In this document: positions 23,421 to 34,921 of the stretch, one piece after another
How positions within the stretch are numbered: the stretch's first letter is position 1
Layout of the letters: every line of letters starts with the position of its first letter
Assembly: GCA_905182995.1 (NCBI GenBank)
Contig: CAJJDP010000010.1
Span: 186,001 to 250,000, forward strand
Length of the DNA: 64,000 nt
Origin: Paramecium octaurelia
Lineage: Eukaryota; Ciliophora; Oligohymenophorea; Peniculida; Parameciidae
Direction: 5' to 3'
Position numbers and translations under genes: made by a program
The notes under the pieces: model-generated
What the model saw: the letters and a program-made list of their open reading frames with translations, nothing else
What the model was told of the DNA's origin: nothing
The model's database searches: none

Positions 23421-25025
23421 TCATTAATCATTTAATTCTCTTTATATATTAGCAATTTACGAACAAATTTCACATTTACAACTAGGATAATGAACTGTAT
23501 TTATTGACTTGGATTTTTTATTAGTTTTTGGAATAAATGTATGGTCTTAATCTTTCATAATAGGATTGTTATTCTTTGACTTCTTGAAAATAATATCTTT
23601 TTAGATTTATGGCAGATTAACACAATATTCATACACATTTTCAAAAAAGTCATCAAAATCTAATTATATCTTTTATTCTTATAATATTTTGAATATAGGC
23701 CACAGAGTTTAAATAATATTAGGTGATAGATTATTAATTTCTTCATAGGAACATTATATTAAACCGTCTTAATTTGAATCCATTTCAGCAAATAATTACT
23801 TGAGAATCTTCTTCCTTTATAAAAATACTATATCCTCTGAGAATTCGTTTTTCAATCTGACATTTAGAGATTTCTTTTATTCCATAATTGTTTACTTAGT
23901 CAATTACTGCAATTTTTCTGACTTTAACTTGGACTATAAATAAAGCTTCTCATGAACGGCTTATGATTTAATCTATTCATATACGTTTTCTGATGATGTT
24001 TAAGCATAAGGACTTCTACATATTTTAGGTCGATATAATAATTGCCGAGTTTTTAAGTCAACGTTTTCATACTTCATTTTAATTAATTCTCTTCTTTCTC
24101 TCTATTCCTCTTGCTTTTTTTCCATTCTAGTTAAAAAATTTTCATCAATTTTAATATTCTGATTCACTGAAGGTTTGAAAGTACATTCTGGAATATCGTA
24201 TTCTGGTTATGAATACATCCTATTTCTTGCTTATTCATATAATTCATCAAATACGTTTTCATAATGTTGTTTCTCTCTAATATAATTACTCATTTATTTT
24301 GATCTAATTCATAATATTGATTTGTTTACAATTCATTTATTTAAGGAACAAAATTATACTCCTTTCCTTGTTCATCCAAAAACACCTATTAGATTTATTT
24401 ATCTTTTAGAGTCCCTTTTTCTCTCATATAACCATTCTTGCGATACCCAGCTTGCTCCTTAAAAAATTAGTGGATAACTATATACCAAATAGATTTTCGT
24501 TTGCTTGCTTAGTTTAGGAGTCTATTGGAATTGTTGTTGCTCCTGTTCTTATTTTTCTGTCTAATACTATTTTATTTGATTTTCTCTTTATTCCTTTTTC
24601 TTCTAAGCCAACTAATAGAGTCTTTCACCTGGTTATTCTGACTCTTTCGTTGAGTATGATTGTAATTGTTTAGAATAATAATTTTGCTATTATAATTTGT
24701 GTTAACTTTGATAATTTTCATTGTTTGTATTACTGTTGATCTATTTTATTAGCACGTTTTATGCATTCTTGTCTAATTAGTGCAAATGACAAAATTCTGA
24801 TACTTTTGTCTTAGGATCATCATCCTAATAAATCATTAACTATTCCACTTGATTGGAACTCAGATTTACATTTAATATTAATTTTATTTTTCTTGGTTAA
24901 GTTTCAGGTGTTTTGGTAAGGTAGGTATTATCGCTAGCTCTAGTATTATTCTGTGGTGATTTGCTTGTTTATTTTTATAGAGTGCCATCCAATCCCAATT
25001 CTTCAAGTAATGCTTCATAGTTCAT
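23421..25025 (-). CDS. EF-hand protein with CTFKP-type motifs
   Basis: A 516-aa product with introns at 24458-24485 (28 nt) and 24304-24329 (26 nt). The N-terminus is MNYEALLEELGLDGT, followed by Gln/Lys-rich, coiled-coil-like sequence. In the middle lie ECTFKPSVNQN, YRPKICRSPYA and, near the end, HTFIPKTNKKS: members of the same short 'C/T-F-x-P-x-I/V' motif that fills the protein at 37058-40288. A canonical EF-hand loop is visible at AEMDSNQDGLIQCSYEE (D-x-N-x-D-G-x-I), so Ca2+ binding is likely. A Cys cluster CKCEICSQ is near the C-terminus. Family unknown to me; a cytoskeletal or basal-body role would suit the coiled coils but is speculation. Confidence 0.8.
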
Positions 25026-25454
25026 TGATTCGCAGTTAATTTTTTTTTATAATTTATATTACATTCCACAATCTATGCTTAACAAAATTAAAATATAATA
25101 TTTACATAAATCCAAAAAATGTGATATTACTATCTCTGCTTAGATTACCAATTTCTCTTGGAGACTTAATTAATCTTCAAAATTTATTTTTATTTCTGAT
25201 CAATTATTATCTATAGGTTAAAAGTTCATGCAAACACTTGAATCATAATTGAGAGCAATACCCACACTGCAGAAAACATTAGATAATTTTTGTGCATTCT
25301 TATTTTGTATATGTTAGCATCAAATTAATTACTTAATATTTAACTACATGGAAATTGTCTATCAACTTGTGCTTTATTTTAAATTAACAATAGCATAACT
25401 TTTAGTTAATTCTTAATATTAATGAACATATATATATATATATTGAATTCATTT
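25026..25454. other. Intergenic, AT-rich
   Basis: Between two minus-strand genes; contains a short (TA)n run near 25430. No gene seen. Confidence 0.55.
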
Positions 25455-26228
25455 TCAAGCGTTTTGATGATATTTGGGGAACTAGGGTTTACATTAAAGA
25501 TATACTTAATAACTTGATAAACAATATTAGTTTGAAGTGTATGTTTAAGTTTGACCACCATGGTACTTTGGATCTCTCAATTTGACTTATATTCCATTTA
25601 CAATTAGAATTGATTTAAATTCAAATGGAATATTTCTAACTTAGCTTGTTTGATTTCCATTACAAATTCTCCATACATCTCCTTAAAAATTACAATCACT
25701 ATAAAATTCTACACAAGGCTCTAAAATTTCTAAAGTGAATTTCTTAGCTCCCCAACTCTCTAATTTAAGAAATTAAATACCATTATCAATATCCTCATCA
25801 AAACTTCCTTTTAAAGTTAATTTCAATGAATTTCTTCCTATAGGTAAATTAAACACATAAGATTTCGAATCGTAATATTCTGGATAATCAGAGTTGAAAC
25901 ACTTAGAAGTTCCTTAATAAGGACCGTATGTAAAAGTATCTATAACTGCATCATCTAATAAGACTTGTAAATAATTATCACCCGGATCCCAACTATCGAA
26001 TTTACCAACCATGAAGCTAAAACGAAACTTGAGCCCTAGTATATTATTGAATTAGAATGATATTTGATCCGAATGAGAAAATCGCCCTTTAAATAAATTA
26101 CCTGCGCAATTTGTTACCCTATTTGACCAATCATTATTAAAACAATCGCCACTTTGAGCATCCATACAGTTTTGATAATAGAGGGTTGGATAGAAAAACA
26201 GAATTTTAATGAATGAAACATTTGACAT
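25455..26228 (-). CDS. Probable secreted Cys-containing beta-sandwich protein
   Basis: A 257-aa single-exon frame. Hydrophobic N-terminus MSNVSFIKILFFYPTLYYQ followed by Cys-bearing sequence (GDCFNNDWSN, VTNCAGNLF) suggests secretion. The middle, FDSWDPGDNYLQVLLDDAVIDTF, resembles lectin/galactose-binding-like sandwiches. The C-terminal part, CVEFYSDCNFQGDVWRICNG then IPFEFKSILI and KLRDPKYHGG, has the spacing of a beta/gamma-crystallin-type module (aromatic-x5-G, later SIxV and a Y-x-GG turn). Six or more Cys in this part could form disulfides. The start is uncertain: an in-frame ATG also lies upstream at 26300 but in UTR-like AT-rich sequence. Fold assignments are tentative. Confidence 0.65.
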
Positions 26229-26917
26229 TAATTCCAATAAGCAAAATTTAATATTAATTATTTCACATATTATAATTTTTTTTTTCTGCATATACACCAA
26301 TATTTTATGTTTAATTATGAAATTGTAGCCATTAGGTGTAGAAATATTTTAACTAAATAAGCAATTCCTAGATCTTTGAGTTCAGAGAGAGATAAAAATT
26401 AATTTCTTCTGTCAGAAAATGCCTACTAGGAAGGTTAGACTAGGACTAGTATCTACATTTACGATTAAAAATTGCAAATGTAATGAGGCATTAAAATAAT
26501 AAGTAAATTAAATAGATTATCTCATTCTAACTTTCTTAAGTCAATATTTTCATTCAACCAGAATATTAAGTTGATTCAATTTTGAATTAATCAATATTTC
26601 ATTTTTCTCATTATTATAGAGAAACACCTTTTAAAGGTTCATTTTTTTTATTATAAGGAGTGATAATAAGCTTCTTCTTTCATTGAATTGCATCATTGCT
26701 CCCTCCATACTTCCACGTATTTTCAAATTTTTATATTGAATAATTTTTCCTAATTAGGAAACCTAATCTAATTAAGGATTTGTTATAGAAAAAACCTATA
26801 TACTGGTAGATAATATGCATATATATATAAGCCTTAAGGCTTTTCCATATACCAAATTTTTTTTCATATTTTGTTTGCTATCATCTGCAATCTTATGATG
26901 CTATAAAGTTACCGATG
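26229..26917. other. Intergenic, AT-rich
   Basis: Divergent region with no convincing frame on either strand. Confidence 0.5.
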
Positions 26918-28140
26918 AGCCAAAGAAAAGAGTAGAGATACTAAATGGACTAAACCTAAGCTAAGCAAAAAGGCTTCCACTCAAAATTTAATAACCTTCC
27001 TAAAATAATAGAATAATGAAAATGCAAATCACTTTCTAGTTTTGAGGAGTAATCAGATCTATCGCAAGCGGATGTATCTGGTACAAGAAAATTAAAAGGT
27101 GCAGTCAAATCAAAAGTTGTTCACTTTATTAAGAAATAGTTTCTGGTAGGTTTTGCAGGATCCTCCTGGCTGTAATAATGACTATGAACATAAGAATTTT
27201 TAGGATACGTCTTACCTTCCAAAATGCACTGAGTAACAAGTATCTCCATATTTGCATGGAAGAGATGAGCTTTGTTTTGTTAAAGATGGGAAATGCTAAG
27301 AATTTACCCGAGGTTTTGGATCTGACAGTTGTAAAATGTTATTTAACAGGATTAGGATGTAATCGCCGAAATGAATTAAATTTACAAGTGCGATGCATAA
27401 AATAGGATCCACATGAGACCTGCCTAATTGAATATTATTTCTACTATCATTGGAAGGATAATAAATGTTATTGATGCTAATCTGTTAAATCCAGCCTTTT
27501 AATAAAACTAGTGATTATGTTGATTATGTGAAAATTTTGAAATAATTAATATGATTAATAAAATTTACAAAAAAGTCATGAGCTTATCTTTTATAGTATT
27601 CTTTTGTCATTCAAATTGATTTTATGAATTTAATTGGAGGCTGATGGAGATTGATTTTTTAGAGCTGGAAAGTCCTAAACCGTACCAATACTTATTGTTA
27701 TACTTGGAAAATAATCTGGGTTCAGTAGTTTTTTTAATGATTATTAGAAAATTAGAGATAAAAGATTTAATAATACAACAACTGATTAAAAGGATAGCGA
27801 TTATTCAGAAAATACAGGACTAGAAAAGATACTATTCTAAGATCTAGATTTTAAACTTTTTCAGAGATTTTTGTATTATGTGTATCCACTTCGATAGATA
27901 AATGAGGAAAGGATTAAACCAATTGATTGAAATAAGGGATCTAAATTTTCTTAATGCTTAAATAACTCAATTTGAGCAGATTACCCAGAATATTGACTTT
28001 CTAAAATCTAATCACAATGATCATATTTGCCCTTAATTTATTTGATCATCACTTTAAGGATGAGTAGAGGAAATTCAATGAATGTATATATTCAGAATTT
28101 CTTTTGGCCTCTTGTTAAAATGCATGAAAATCTTATTTAA
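26918..28140 (+). pseudogene. Coding-like tract with broken frames, unidentified
   Basis: Protein-like plus-strand pieces occur in changing frames: MSQRKEQRYQMDQTQAKQ to IIEQ, an in-frame TGA, then KCKSLSSFEEQSDLSQ; DPPGCNNDYEHKNFQD and HGRDELCFVKDGKCQEFTRG (Cys-rich); SGFSSFFNDYQKIRDKR to LFQRFL, a 25-nt intron-like segment, then QMRKGLNQLIEIRDLN. Some switches fit short introns, others do not. No domain recognised. Either a multi-exon gene I cannot assemble or a decaying one. Confidence 0.4.
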
Positions 28141-28654
28141 TCAAAGAAAAAGTGTTTGATCTAAATTTTTGGTTAATGATAGTATAAGTTTAATAATATT
28201 TTCATCAATAATTAATCAAACAGATGATTGTACGAATATTTCAGTTTAATATAATCAGCCGTTTTATCAGGAGGTATGGTTTTGATCTTTTCTAGTGAGT
28301 GAAATTTTGTTTTATGTTATGGATTAAAATTATATAAAATATGGGAATATTTTTTGACTTTTAAATAAAGACTCAAAATGATTGCAATTTATTTCAAAAT
28401 TTTAATTTGTAATTAGAATTTATTTCATTAGATTAAATAGAAACTAAGAAGAAGGAGAGTTAATTTGATGACCAAAATTTTTTGTATATGGCTAAAACAT
28501 TCCATATTCACTTACAGAACTTAAATCAATTGGTTTAAGTCATTAATATTAGTTTTTGGATAATTTTTAAGTGAATAACTTGTCTTTATCTACAAATAAT
28601 TATAATTTCTTCACTGGAGAGATATTCATCATGGTATTTAAAAGTAATCTTCTT

Positions 28655-28990
28655 ATTGACGCCGCCTTTGGTATATTACGACATATCCAATGAAAGTCCG
28701 CCCTGGCAATGACCGGAACTTCGTATTTCACCCAGTGTTGCTTTGTACGGTTATACTTCTGTGCTTAAACCAAATTTAATCTATTTCCTTCGGCAACCTT
28801 CATATAACATTTATGCGACCGTGTGGAACTGATGTATTAGCTTGAAAAATCAGTGGGACTGACTATAGAACAGGCTGCAACGAAGAGGAGCCCTTAACCT
28901 AGGCTGTACTTACCTGGGGCTGTGAATCCCCTGCGCCGCTTAAGGTAAGCCTCGACTTTCGGGTTGGTTACCAAACCCAAACCCAAACCC
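28655..28990. other. GC-rich island; candidate structured RNA or foreign-looking coding patch
   Basis: Against a background of roughly 20-25% G+C, one 60-base row here (28861-28920) has 32 G/C (53%). It contains a small perfect hairpin at 28916-28931 (GGGG stem, 8-base loop with CTGTGAAT, CCCC) and ends in three AAACCC units at 28971-28990, which resemble ciliate telomeric repeats but also read KPKPKP in one frame. That plus-strand frame is free of TGA for over 600 bases, so coding cannot be excluded. No tRNA cloverleaf or known RNA family was established. Confidence 0.4.
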
Positions 28991-30645
28991 TAAGAGGAAA
29001 CAACATCCGACCTCTTATTCAGAAGAATGCTGACTTGTTTGATGGAGAAGAAGGAGAGCTTTGAGCTTTTGAAGATGAAGATGAGACAATGTGGAATAGG
29101 CATCTAGGTTAACGGGAAATGGGCAAAATACTTCATAATGAGGGCTCCTCTCATTATCACTCAGAAGATCTGGATCAACAAACAGAGAAAGGAAAGGAGA
29201 ATTTATAAGGATTTTCAGTTAGATTTGTTTAGGATTAATCAAATTCTATCAGAAAGCACAATCAGAATTGGTAAGGAGGGTTATTAGCATGATTGGATAT
29301 TATCTAAGCGAAGATGATAATACACAAATGGGATTAATTCCCGGATGCCTGGAAACATAATGGACGATGGACTCTACAAGAACATGCCATTTGATTAGGG
29401 ATGACATGGATATTAACATCTTTATAAGCACCTAGGAGTTAAATCGAATACCTAGTTGCCTTTTGCCGGGAGCTGAACAAAATAGAACATCGAACTAATA
29501 ACTCAAGGCTGGTCATATTATATTAGCATAGCTAGAGGGAGATAAAATTGACGAACGCCAAGGAAAAGAAGAAGAGGAGGTTGCATTCCCTAAGGGGTTA
29601 ACCTAATTTGTGGAGCAATATGGATGTAATAGCTATCTCAGGCTGTTTATGAAACTCATATAGGAATAATTGAAATTACTTTTGGCTTAAAATGAAGTGA
29701 ACTCTATGATTTAGAGAGTCTAATGACTAAAAATTAAAAGAAATAACAAAATCGTTTGAGTTTATTCAACTTGAGAATGATGTCTTTAGACTGATGGAGG
29801 GACTTGTCAAGCACCATATCGACATAGCAGATGTTATTTTTTATAAATCAGATGTGCAAATATTCTTGACCGTTAATTACGAGATAATAAAGATAGTGGT
29901 GACAAGGTAACAAAAGTTTATAGTGCTCATGTTAGATTCTACAAAATCTTATCTAATCCAGATGAATAATTTAAAGAAATAGTAAGATTATTAAATTATA
30001 TCATAAACCACAAAGGAATGGCAAGATTATCTTTTGACGAAAGGATGATATGCCGCTTATGTTGTAGACTGTTCAATTATATAGAAATATTTAAACACTA
30101 CTGTAAAACAAGTGTGAACCTTATTCTACTAAAAGGCCTTTCATAGTTAGACATATTCGACATCAATATTATTATTACTTTCTAATCTTCAAATATAATA
30201 ATAAATGAACTCATTCATGGCAATAAGTGAGATAATATATCGAGATAGAACTAATCGTATTATTATTTATAAAAACGGACTCTGAACCATTAAAAGTTTA
30301 ACAAGTCTTAATTCTCGCCTTGAATAAGGTTATTAGAGAAGGAGATGGAGACTAAGAATTCAGAGGCGATTGTAGGAATTACAATTACAATTTCAAAAGT
30401 ACCAAAGGATTAGCAAGTAGCAAAATGAAGTAACTGAGATAGAGGAGCTGAATGAGTCTAAGATATTTATAGGAGATATGTCTTTGCAAAATTTAAGGCG
30501 AAAAATCAAAGAGATAACTACTACTAATAAGGAACTACTTGTAGGTCTCAAAAATTTGAGTAAAAGCTTATCAGAGACTTTATTTTAAATAAAAGAAAAC
30601 CTCTCAAAATTTGATAGAGAAGTCAGCAATCCGTGGAAACTATGA
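28991..30645 (+). pseudogene. Unidentified coding-like tract, multiple frames
   Basis: Long protein-like stretches lie on the plus strand in different frames: FEDEDETMWNRHLGQRE; IGYYLSEDDNTQMGLIPG to GLTQFVEQYGCNSYLRLF; ILDRQLRDNKDSGDKVTKVY to KGMARLSFDERMICRLCC; and a C-terminal amphipathic FIGDMSLQNLRRKIKEI ending at TGA 30643-30645. One switch fits a 22-nt GTGAG...GATAG intron near 30227. Acidic and basic blocks look genuinely coding, but no family is recognised and not all joins can be made. 29361 onward is repeated after the n at 30920. Confidence 0.4.
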
Positions 30646-32479
30646 AAGAAACTCTTAAACTCCCCCTTGGAATATTTTAATGTAAACTAAGGAAACGGAA
30701 AAATGAATTGTGATTCATCATTTGAATAATATTTCATAGGAAGAATAAGGTGGGTCGAACCTTGAAATAACTTTTGTAAGAAATGAAAAACATAAAAGAA
30801 ACAGTTGACAGTATTAGAATCGAACAGAAATGAAAGAGATTATGTGATCATATCTTTAATAGGAGTTTAAATATTAATTTAAAAATTATATCTCTTTTAA
30901 CAATATTGTATGCTTAAGANTGGACGATGGACTCTACAAGAACATGCCATTTGATTAGGGATGACATGGATATTAACATCTTTATAAGCACCTAGGAGTT
31001 AAATCGAATACCTAGTTGCCTTTTGCCGGGAGCTGAACAAAATAGAACATCGAACTAATAACTCAAGGCTGGTCATATTATATTAGCATAGCTAGAGGGA
31101 GATAAAATTGACGAACGCCAAGGAAAAGAAGAAGAGGAGGTTGCATTCCCTAAGGGGTTAACCTAATTTGTGGAGCAATATGGATGTAATAGCTATCTCA
31201 GGCTGTTTATGAAACTCATATAGGAATAATTGAAATTACTTTTGGCTTAAAATGAAGTGAACTCTATGATTTAGAGAGTCTAATGACTAAAAATTAAAAG
31301 AAATAACAAAATCGTTTGAGTTTATTCAACTTGAGAATGATGTCTTTAGACTGATGGAGGGACTTGTCAAGCACCATATCGACATAGCAGATGTTATTTT
31401 TTATAAATCAGATGTGCAAATATTCTTGACCGTTAATTACGAGATAATAAAGATAGTGGTGACAAGGTAACAAAAGTTTATAGTGCTCATGTTAGATTCT
31501 ACAAAATCTTATCTAATCCAGATGAATAATTTAAAGAAATAGTAAGATTATTAAATTATATCATAAACCACAAAGGAATGGCAAGATTATCTTTTGACGA
31601 AAGGATGATATGCCGCTTATGTTGTAGACTGTTCAATTATATAGAAATATTTAAACACTACTGTAAAACAAGTGTGAACCTTATTCTACTAAAAGGCCTT
31701 TCATAGTTAGACATATTCGACATCAATATTATTATTACTTTCTAATCTTCAAATATAATAATAAATGAACTCATTCATGGCAATAAGTGAGATAATATAT
31801 CGAGATAGAACTAATCGTATTATTATTTATAAAAACGGACTCTGAACCATTAAAAGTTTAACAAGTCTTAATTCTCGCCTTGAATAAGGTTATTAGAGAA
31901 GGAGATGGAGACTAAGAATTCAGAGGCGATTGTAGGAATTACAATTACAATTTCAAAAGTACCAAAGGATTAGCAAGTAGCAAAATGAAGTAACTGAGAT
32001 AGAGGAGCTGAATGAGTCTAAGATATTTATAGGAGATATGTCTTTGCAAAATTTAAGGCGAAAAATCAAAGAGATAACTACTACTAATAAGGAACTACTT
32101 GTAGGTCTCAAAAATTTGAGTAAAAGCTTATCAGAGACTTTATTTTAAATAAAAGAAAACCTCTCAAAATTTGATAGAGAAGTCAGCAATCCGTGGAAAC
32201 TATGAAAGAAACTCTTAAACTCCCCCTTGGAATATTTTAATGTAAACTAAGGAAACGGAAAAATGAATTGTGATTCATCATTTGAATAATATTTCATAGG
32301 AAGAATAAGGTGGGTCGAACCTTGAAATAACTTTTGTAAGAAATGAAAAACATAAAAGAAACAGTTGACAGTATTAGAATCGAACAGAAATGAAAGAGAT
32401 TATGTGATCATATCTTTAATAGGAGTTTAAATATTAATTTAAAAATTATATCTCTTTTAACAATATTGTATGCTTAAGA
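29361..32479. repeat. Duplicated contig overlap around n at 30920
   Basis: 29361-30919 recurs as 30921-32479 (1559 bases, offset 1560), n exactly at the junction. All coding-like pieces inside are duplicated with it. Confidence 0.9.
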
Positions 32480-32484
32480 TGAAT

Positions 32485-33560
32485 TCAGGAACATTAATCG
32501 ACGATTTGCTTTTTAATCTTAGTTTCCTTCATTAACTTAGCAAAATTAGTGTGTAAAATAAAACCACTTTAAAATGAATATATTAGACCCAAATAAATCT
32601 GGCTAAAAATTGTACTTCAATTAGCCTTTATTAAAAAGATTTAGACCATAATTGAGGAATTATTCCATAATTGGTAATTTTTGATGCATTTCGTTTAATG
32701 AAACTAGTTTGATTGAGAGAATTATCGAGGTTGAAGAATTTAGTCTAAATCAAAGTTTAATTCTTTTTTAACAAAAGGTTGTTATTAATTTTAGCTAGGG
32801 TAGGTCCAAAAGAACGGGTTTCCTTATTCATTCTTAAATTTGTAAAATTTTCCTCAAGTACCTCAAAGAAAAGATTTTGAGAAGCAGGCTTGGTGAGCAA
32901 TTTCAATAGGCCGAATTTTTGTTAGGCCCTAGATGCATAAAGAAGTGATCATTTTTTGTTGAGATAACAACTTTCCCATTATAGGTAAGTAGTGGATTCA
33001 TGATTGAACTCTCTTTCTTGAAGGATTAAAGAGTACTTAGTATAAACTCCTTAGAATATGGAAAACACTGATGGTTTCCTAAAATAATTTCGCAATCTGA
33101 GAATTAGGTCCAAGAAGGGAGGGGTCATTACATACCATCATATAAAACACACCTTTTCGAGCTCAAGTAATTCAATATTCATTCTCAGTTACTTTGTGGC
33201 ACCTGAAAATGGTCCTTCTTAGGTATTGAGAGAGAAGTTCTTTCAAAATCTAGTTGATATATTCGCAAATGCTAGATTTTCTTTGCGTTCATAGTTTTTA
33301 AATCATCGATGTTCTCCTTGATCTCCGACATGTTAACTCTCAAACTTGACATCAATAAGATGAAGCTAAAGATTACACAAACCTGGACCAAAATTTTTAT
33401 AAGCCACACTAGAAGTAATTTAATTCTCGGCACATCTTCAGGCTAGTATCAAGAGACTAATATTGAAACGAAACCGCTTGCAATATATAAAATAACTCGT
33501 TTACCTTCAAAATTCAATTAGCTCCCTTGAATTATCAGAAGTTCCACTTGAATTTGTCAT
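32485..33560 (-). pseudogene. Minus-strand coding-like tract with one TM helix, frames broken
   Basis: Pieces in order from the upstream end: MTNSSGTSDNSRELIEF then TGA; LLVWLIKILVQVCVIFSFIL, a convincing membrane helix, followed by SEIKENIDDLKTMNAKK; VVISTKNDHFFMHLGPNK; and NYGIIPQLWSKSF. The last frame ends at TGA 32485-32487. Several in-frame TGAs and shifts remain after trying GT...AG segments. No family recognised. Confidence 0.35.
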
Positions 33561-34182
33561 TTGAGGTAGTATCTATTAGCATTCTAATCTATTAGATCAA
33601 TTTTGGATAAAACTAAATAAGATAAACCTCTTTCTAGATTACTATATGCTTATAAAGTAATTTATTAATAGAATCTATTTTAATAAAAAGTATATTACTG
33701 GTTATTTAATCAAAACAACATAACAAATATATATACATTAAGAAAAAAGTCGAAAATTATTATAATAATTCTTAATTCTACTTTAGGGGTTCACAATTAC
33801 AAATCATAGATGATAAAATTTTGTTCATTTTTGAGTATTTTGTCAATTTTTGTTTCATCTGTAAATTTTATAACTCTATTTATTTTTATTCTGTTATTTT
33901 AACATTTAATTTAATAATTTAATGTATCTAGCTAGCTTTCCACTTATTATAAAGAAATGAGAAACTATTTTAATTTTATGTATCGATCATCATTAACTAA
34001 GCTGAAATATTATTATAAATTTATATGCAAAATATTTATGAAGTATTTATACTCATATTGATAATAAATTATAACGCTTCAAGGTCTATTCTTAAGCATA
34101 TACCTAAAAATAGAAAGATCTATTAATAAAGGGCTATGTTTTGTATAAACTTAATTTAATATTATATTTTTGTTTGAATAAA
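33561..34182. other. Intergenic, AT-rich
   Basis: About 600 bp of AT-rich sequence upstream of the broken minus tract and downstream of the secreted protein gene. No supported feature. Confidence 0.55.
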
Positions 34183-34838
34183 TCAATAATAGAATCCTCC
34201 AATTTAGAGTAATTAAACTTCATTTATCAATTAATCTTATTAATCTTCTACTTGGACTTCTTATTCTAATTAGTCAGCAATTTCATTAATTTCTTATTCT
34301 TATTGTTGTGGTACTTCGTCAATAATATCAACATTTAATGGAGTTTCCTGGAGAGCTTATTCATCATATTTGAAATCCTCATCCAATAATGGCATGCTAG
34401 TATCTATATCAGCCAATGCATCAATTTCTCCAACTTATATAAGTGAAACACCTTTAATCACTTCCTCCTGAGCTGAGTAATCATAAACATCTTCTGCCAT
34501 CATAGGAGCTTCAGGGACATCATTAATTTCAACTTCATTTAAGCCCATATCAGGTGATCTTCCATCATTATTATATAATGGTTTGGGTTCTTCTAGATTT
34601 TATTGTTAATTGAGTGTTTCCTCAACTAATGTCTAAGATTCATTGTCTATATCAGTGACTTGTAATAATTCTAAATATATGTATTTATTTTCCAATACCT
34701 TTAGTGTTTTATTATTGATGTGATAATGTCTATGAATCAACGTGTCTAAATGATAAGAATAATAAAAAACCTTTCCTTTTTATGTCTGATGTTTGAAGCA
34801 AAGGCACCTAACAAGAATATTAAGACAATAATTTTCAT
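34183..34838 (-). CDS. Secreted acidic protein, 200 aa
   Basis: Introns at 34746-34770 (25 nt) and 34671-34698 (28 nt); their removal leaves an unbroken 200-aa frame. The N-terminus MKIIVLIFLLGAFAS is a textbook signal peptide. The rest has no Cys and is strongly acidic and Gln-rich (DIDNESQTLVEETL, EAPMMAEDVYDYSAQEE, DIIDEVPQQQEQEINE). No domain recognised. Such proteins may be cargo of secretory granules or Ca2+-buffering matrix, but nothing in the sequence proves it. Confidence 0.8.
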
Positions 34839-34921
34839 AATTTTATATTAAATTAATCCGTTTTGATTTTATTCAATTATGTAAATTATATGGAGGTATA
34901 TATCCAATAGTTTATTAAATT

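Noticed and set aside
28971..28990. Three AAACCC units as an internal telomere or chromosome end
   Set aside because: Only about three units, no change of sequence character to a chromosome end, and the run also reads KPKPKP in an open frame. Recorded within the GC island only.
28905..28990. tRNA-His-like anticodon arm (CTGTGAA loop)
   Set aside because: No matching D arm, T arm (TTCRA loop) or acceptor stem could be drawn on either strand.
28655..29030. Mitochondrial DNA insertion (TGA read as Trp)
   Set aside because: One frame reads plausibly if TGA is Trp, but it also meets TAG and TAA, which would be stops in that code, and another frame is open under the nuclear ciliate code. No mitochondrial gene was recognised.
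26918..30645. A Ca2+-release channel (IP3 receptor-like) gene
   Set aside because: The large charged fragments prompted the idea, but no pore, MIR or RIH signature could be pointed to, so no name is given.
30748..30768. T-arm-like stem AAGGT/ACCTT
   Set aside because: The loop lacks TTC and no cloverleaf surrounds it.
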